Source: Bradyrhizobium sp. (lineage in GTDB: Bacteria > Pseudomonadota > Alphaproteobacteria > Rhizobiales > Xanthobacteraceae). Taken from it: DNA of 62,383 bases. Made by a program: the position numbers and the translations under genes. The stretch lies in assembly GCA_028290305.1 (NCBI GenBank), contig JAQGKC010000469.1, forward strand, positions 1 to 62,383. The letters are read 5' to 3'. Below, one piece after another: positions 58,479 to 62,383 of this stretch (position 1 is its first letter; the number at the start of each line of letters is the position of its first letter). A model generated the notes under the pieces. The model saw only the letters and a program-made list of their open reading frames with translations, searched no databases and had not been told where the DNA came from.

Positions 58479-60296
58479 TCACAGCCGGATTGAGCCATCC
58501 AGGATGCGCGCATAGGCATCCGCATCGATCGGACGATACGCTCCCGACTTCGGTTCCTTGAAAAACAGCGGATCGGTCACGCGATACGGATCGAAGCCGT
58601 CGCGAACCAGCTCATGCTTCTTCTGCTTGAACGTTTCGGTGGTATCCAGCGTCGTGCAGATACGGATCATCACGGGGCAAGCATAGGCCGGCAGCCGTTG
58701 CGAGAGACGGTGCCGGAATTCTTCGAGGTCGAAACGCTCGTCGGCCACGATCGCGGCCATTCCCGCGCGGCCATCGGCGCCGGGAATTTCCACGCCGTAG
58801 GTCGTCGCATCGGTAACGCCTGGGCAATCCAGAACGGCTTCGTTCACCTCGGACGTCGCAACATTCTCGCCTTTCCAGCGGAAGGTATCTCCGACCCGAT
58901 CGACGAAGTGGAAATAGCCGCCTTCATCGAGCCGCATCAGGTCGCCGGTCCGAAACCAGGCGTCGCCCTTCGCGAGCACGTCGCGGAGGACTTTCTTCTC
59001 GGTCTGGGCGGCGTCGGTGTAGCCCTCGAAGCGGCCGCCGCCGCCATCGGCGGTACCGATACGGCCGATGGCTTCGCCGACCTCGCCGCGGGCGCAAGCG
59101 ATACAAAGACCCTCTGCTGTGCGAACGGGAATGCCTAGCTCCGGATCGACACGGATAATCGACGCCGGAAAACGGTGCGCCAGCAACGGCGGAATCCGGC
59201 CGATCGCACCCGGTCTGCCCTCGACATTGTAAAGCGAGAAATTGCCTTCGGTGGCCGCGTAGAATTCCAGTATCCGGGGAATGGCGAAGCGCGCCTGAAA
59301 GGCTTCCCAGATATCGCCGCGCAGCCCATTGCCGCAGGCCAGCCGCAGCCGATGCTTGTTTTCGAATTCGGAGACCGGCGCTTTCAGAAGATAGCGGCAG
59401 AGCTCGCCGATATACTGGAACAGCGTGCAATCCCAGCGGACGATATCGCGCCAGAACTGGCCCACGGAGAATTTGTCCGAGAGCACGACTGAAGCTCCCG
59501 CGCTCAGCATGCTGCATGGCGCGACAATGCCGCCGACGCTGTGATAGACCGGCAGGCAATTGTACAGCCGGTCCTCGGGCGAGGCACCGGTCAATCCGGC
59601 GAACCAGCCGCCCCAATTCAGGATGCGCCGGTGGCTGATGCTGGCTGCCTTGGGCAGGCCGGTGGTGCCTGAGGTATAGATCAACAGCGCGCGATCGTTA
59701 ATGGTGATCCCGCGCCGCTCGGTTGGCGTCAGCGGGCTTGCATCCATTCCAGCCAAGGCCGCGTCGATATTGGCTTCATTCGCGTCGCCGCCATGGATCC
59801 AGATTTTCGGCACGCGGTTCAAATGCGGCAGGGCCGTCTCAAATACATCCGCAAGATCATCAGAGAGGATGACATGGTCCGCGTCCGCGACGTTGATGCA
59901 GTGCGACAGCGACAACCCCACCAGTTTGGTGTTGATGAGCGCCGCGACGCCGCCGACCTTGGTGATCCCCAGCCACGCTGCGATGTAATCCGGCCGGCTC
60001 GGCATGAACAGGCAAACGGTATCGCCGGTCTTGATTCCGGCGGCCAATGCCCAGCGGGCGTAGCGGTTGATCCGATCGGCCAAACGCCCGTAACTGAACG
60101 TCTCGGTTTCCGATATCAGCCCGGCGCGGTCCGGCTGCCGCGTGGCCCAATCCTCGACCGCGTCGGCAAACAACCGCTGCGGATCGGCCTCGATGCGGGA
60201 CGTCAGCTCAATGGCCTTCAGCCAGCTCTTGGCGGCGGATGGTTTGCCACCCCGCCGCGGGTTGTCTGTCGATTGGTCGATAACGGCTGTGCTCAT
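58479..60296 (-). CDS. Long-chain acyl-CoA synthetase (FATP/FadD6-type)
   Basis: This protein of about 605 residues (ATG 60296, MSTAVIDQSTDNPRRG) has the AMP-binding motif LIYTSGTTGLPKAASISHRR, the FATP-typical CLPVYHSVGGIVAPCS, EFYAATEGNFSLYNVEGRPG and the hinge FRTGDLMRLDEGGYFHFVDR VGDTFRWKGENVATSEV. The catalytic Lys lies in ETFKQKKHELVRDGFDP. FATP-type enzymes activate very-long-chain fatty acids and help import them. It lies 288 bases upstream of the ACP gene on the same strand and may be a separate transcription unit. A stop region with a repeated CTCACAGCCGG element lies between. Confidence 0.88.
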   Translation of the reverse strand: MSTAVIDQSTDNPRRGGKPSAAKSWLKAIELTSRIEADPQRLFADAVEDWATRQPDRAGLISETETFSYGRLADRINRYARWALAAGIKTGDTVCLFMPSRPDYIAAWLGITKVGGVAALINTKLVGLSLSHCINVADADHVILSDDLADVFETALPHLNRVPKIWIHGGDANEANIDAALAGMDASPLTPTERRGITINDRALLIYTSGTTGLPKAASISHRRILNWGGWFAGLTGASPEDRLYNCLPVYHSVGGIVAPCSMLSAGASVVLSDKFSVGQFWRDIVRWDCTLFQYIGELCRYLLKAPVSEFENKHRLRLACGNGLRGDIWEAFQARFAIPRILEFYAATEGNFSLYNVEGRPGAIGRIPPLLAHRFPASIIRVDPELGIPVRTAEGLCIACARGEVGEAIGRIGTADGGGGRFEGYTDAAQTEKKVLRDVLAKGDAWFRTGDLMRLDEGGYFHFVDRVGDTFRWKGENVATSEVNEAVLDCPGVTDATTYGVEIPGADGRAGMAAIVADERFDLEEFRHRLSQRLPAYACPVMIRICTTLDTTETFKQKKHELVRDGFDPYRVTDPLFFKEPKSGAYRPIDADAYARILDGSIRL

Positions 60297-60570
60297 GGCC
60301 GAATGCCCAGTGGATCCCAGGGCAATGTATAGCTGCGATGGTTCAGCCAAGGGTTAATCAGGGTCATTAATCAGCAGAGTTAAAAGCAGCTTGCTGTCGC
60401 ATGTAATTTTGCGGTCATGATGAAGGTGCGTACTGATACACCGGGGCGAGCGCCGACAAACGGCGAACCAGGGTCCGGGCGGAAGCGTATTACGGGCCAG
60501 CTTTCGATTCCCCCGCCCACTGCGCAATGATAGTATTTCCAAAATGGTCCATAAAACCGGGAGGGTTCCG

Positions 60571-61467
60571 ATGGCTTTGAGCGCCGAAAGCAAAGTTGCA
60601 AGTAGCATACGCGGTGAGCCGATCGAGGTGATTCCGACCGGAGCTGCGCTGGGCGCCGAGATACGCGGTGTCGATCTTAGGGATATCGACGCAGCGCAGT
60701 TCGCAGCACTCAAGCGCGCCTGGCACGACCATCAGGTCCTTCTGGTGCGTGGCCAGACGCTCAGCGACCAGGACCTTATCGCGTTTAGCCGCCGCTTCGG
60801 CGATCTCGACTGGGCGCCGGTACAGGAAACCGGCCGGCGCTTCGTCGAGGGGCTGCCTGAAATCTACATCGTTTCAAACGTGACCTTGAACGGTCAGCCG
60901 ATCGGCAGCCTCGGCGCCGGCGAAGCCGTATGGCATACCGACATGTCGTATCTCGATGTCCCGCCGATGGCGAGTATGCTTTACGCGCTCGAGGTGCCAC
61001 CTGCAGGCGGCAACACCTCGTTTTGCAGCATGTACGCCGTCTATGAAGCATTGCCGGACGAGTTGAAGCGCCGCATCGCGAACCTCAAGATCAAGCACGA
61101 CGGCACCTACAATAGCGGCGGCTATCTGCGCCAAGGCGTCACCGCGACCGACGATCCACGGACGTCACCTGGTGCCTTGCACCCCCTGGTCTGCACCCAT
61201 CCCGACACCGGGCGTCGCATGCTTTGTCTCGGCCGCCGGCGCAATGCATATCTCGTCGGGCTCGAACTTTCGGACTCCGAGGCGCTGCTTGACGAGTTGT
61301 GGGATTTCGTCGAACGCCCGGAGTTCGCCTGGGAGCACGTCTGGCGGGTCGGCGACCTCGTGCTATGGGATAACCGCTGTACCATGCATCGGCGCGATCC
61401 GTTCGATGCCTCGGCACGCCGCATCATGCACCGAACCCAGATCAAGGGCAGCGCGGCGCCGGTCTGA
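60571..61467 (+). CDS. TauD/TfdA-family Fe(II)/2-oxoglutarate dioxygenase
   Basis: This 298-residue protein has the facial triad: VWHTDMSY (His and Asp) and DNRCTMHRRDPF (distal His), with the 2-oxoglutarate Arg in RRIMHRTQIKG. Further TauD text is EIRGVDLRDIDAAQFAALKR and HQVLLVRGQTLSDQDLIAFS. TauD, TfdA and relatives hydroxylate sulfonates, phenoxyacetates and small acids. ATG 60571 is chosen because of its better position than the earlier one at 60544. It diverges from the acyl-CoA synthetase and its last base overlaps the start of the next MFS gene, so a carrier and an oxygenase are encoded together. Confidence 0.88.
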   Translation: MALSAESKVASSIRGEPIEVIPTGAALGAEIRGVDLRDIDAAQFAALKRAWHDHQVLLVRGQTLSDQDLIAFSRRFGDLDWAPVQETGRRFVEGLPEIYIVSNVTLNGQPIGSLGAGEAVWHTDMSYLDVPPMASMLYALEVPPAGGNTSFCSMYAVYEALPDELKRRIANLKIKHDGTYNSGGYLRQGVTATDDPRTSPGALHPLVCTHPDTGRRMLCLGRRRNAYLVGLELSDSEALLDELWDFVERPEFAWEHVWRVGDLVLWDNRCTMHRRDPFDASARRIMHRTQIKGSAAPV

Positions 61468-62383
61468 TGCGACGACCGAGCGTCTCCAACACGGTCCTGC
61501 TCATCATTTGCCTGATGTACCTGATCCTCTATGTGGATCGGGTCAACATCTCGACCGCCGCGCCGTTGATCAAGGCCGAGCTCGACCTCAGCAATACCGA
61601 GCTCGGGCTGGTGTTTTCGGCGTTCGCCTATCCCTATGCCCTGTTCCAGCTGATCGGCGGCTATTTCGGCGACAAATTCGGTCCGCGAGTGACGCTGTTC
61701 GTCTGCGGCCTCGTCGTCTGCGCGGCGACGGCAGCGACAGGCGCGGTCGGCGGGCTCGCGAGCCTCTTTGCCGCCCGGCTTGCGCTCGGTATCGGCGAGG
61801 GCGCGACCTTTCCAACCGCGACGCGGGCGATGGCGGCCTGGGTGCCGGAGCGCAGCTGGGGTTTCGCCCAAGGTATCACGCATTCGGCGGCCCGGATCGG
61901 CAATGCGCTGACGCCACCCTTGATTGCGTGGCTGGTGGCGCTGGTCTCATGGCGCGGCGCATTCGTGCTTCTTGCCGCCCTGAGCCTTTTCTGGGTCGTG
62001 ATCTGGGTGCTGTACTTTCGTGATGTACCTACATCACCGCCACTGACTGCCGAAGAACTCGCCGCGCTTCCCGCGCGCGGCCGAAGCCAGGTCCCGGAGC
62101 CGGTGCCATGGCCACAATTGTTTCGCCGCATGCTGCCCGTGACCGCCGTCGACTTCTGCTATGGCTGGACGCTCTGGTTGTTCCTGAGCTGGATACCGTC
62201 CTTCTTTTTCCAGAACTATCATCAGAACCTGACGCAATCGGCGTTCTATTCGGCCGGCGTATTCCTTGCCGGGGTGATTGGCGACACCCTGGGCGGCGTC
62301 GTGAGCGACCGGATCCTGCATCGAACCGGCAAGCGGACCCCGGCACGGCGCAATGTCATCGTGGCCGGGATGCTTGGTGGATT
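61467..62383 (+). CDS. MFS transporter (ACS type), cut by the window edge
   Basis: A frame from ATG 61467, which overlaps the dioxygenase stop by one base, remains open to the end of the window. The first 305 residues show an MFS carrier: MRRPSVSNTVLLIICLMYLI, LYVDRVNISTAAPLIKAELD and GGYFGDKFGPRVTLFVCGLV. The D-R-x-N and DKFGPR loops match the anion:cation symporter group. It probably imports the acid that the dioxygenase attacks. The C-terminal part lies outside the window. Confidence 0.85.
   Translation, partial: MRRPSVSNTVLLIICLMYLILYVDRVNISTAAPLIKAELDLSNTELGLVFSAFAYPYALFQLIGGYFGDKFGPRVTLFVCGLVVCAATAATGAVGGLASLFAARLALGIGEGATFPTATRAMAAWVPERSWGFAQGITHSAARIGNALTPPLIAWLVALVSWRGAFVLLAALSLFWVVIWVLYFRDVPTSPPLTAEELAALPARGRSQVPEPVPWPQLFRRMLPVTAVDFCYGWTLWLFLSWIPSFFFQNYHQNLTQSAFYSAGVFLAGVIGDTLGGVVSDRILHRTGKRTPARRNVIVAGMLGG

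Noticed and set aside
1..62383. Prophage, integron or insertion sequence
   Set aside because: No transposase, integrase, phage structural gene or terminal inverted repeats with target duplications were seen. The repeats found are short and intergenic.

Overview
The window reads as a chromosomal segment of a Bradyrhizobium-like alphaproteobacterium (Nitrobacteraceae/Rhizobiales). The basis is high GC, a MipZ division-site ATPase, a BA14K-type secreted protein, a large Rhizobiales-type porin ending in Phe, several copies and fragments of the TrpX/YtfQ-like ABC substrate-binding family that is expanded in Bradyrhizobium, two PRC-barrel proteins, a DUF3606 protein, and many small secreted proteins. 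No rRNA, tRNA, CRISPR array, intact transposase or phage module was recognised. The assignment is an inference from gene content, not from a marker gene search.

Layout. 1-4 kb: small secreted proteins, a decayed gene and a frame-broken HAD hydrolase. 4.1-7 kb: a DUF305 protein translationally adjacent to a YVTN beta-propeller protein, a frameshifted DUF302 gene and a small zinc-ribbon protein. 7-12.5 kb: an acyl-modification locus with a discrete acyl carrier protein, a fatty acyl-AMP ligase, a periplasmic SGNH-like protein overlapping an MBOAT acyltransferase, and an acyl-lipid desaturase. 13-18.5 kb: ABC substrate-binding proteins with debris of the same family, a PRC-barrel protein and arginase. 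18.6-27 kb: an NRAMP-like carrier with altered motifs, MipZ, Kup potassium uptake, a second YVTN propeller facing a small c-type cytochrome, aquaporin Z and an MFS carrier. 27.3-31.7 kb: a compact catabolic module (Rieske protein, orphan protein, amidohydrolase, MFS carrier, LysR regulator). 31.7-39.4 kb: DUF1501 with a broken DUF1800 partner, an MFS carrier, an M20 peptidase and a SoxC-type sulfite dehydrogenase with its cytochrome. 40-47.6 kb: two large TPR/SPY-type O-GlcNAc-transferase-like proteins flanked by small secreted proteins, then a porin. 48-55.7 kb: mostly small hypothetical and envelope proteins, a broken NEW3-type gene, an alpha/beta hydrolase and PRC-barrel proteins. 55.8-62.4 kb: a second acyl-activation locus (acyl-CoA synthetase, ACP, AMP ligase and SDR with overlapping ends), diverging from a TauD-type dioxygenase and an MFS carrier that runs off the window.

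The most interesting themes are the two unrelated ACP-plus-AMP-ligase loci, the paired TPR glycosyltransferases, the Rieske/amidohydrolase module, and the number of decayed or frame-broken genes: at least five with visible frame breaks plus several gene fragments. The frame breaks could be true pseudogenes or base-level errors in the assembly, and reads would be needed to tell. All family names come from recognising motifs in the translated sequence. No database search was run.
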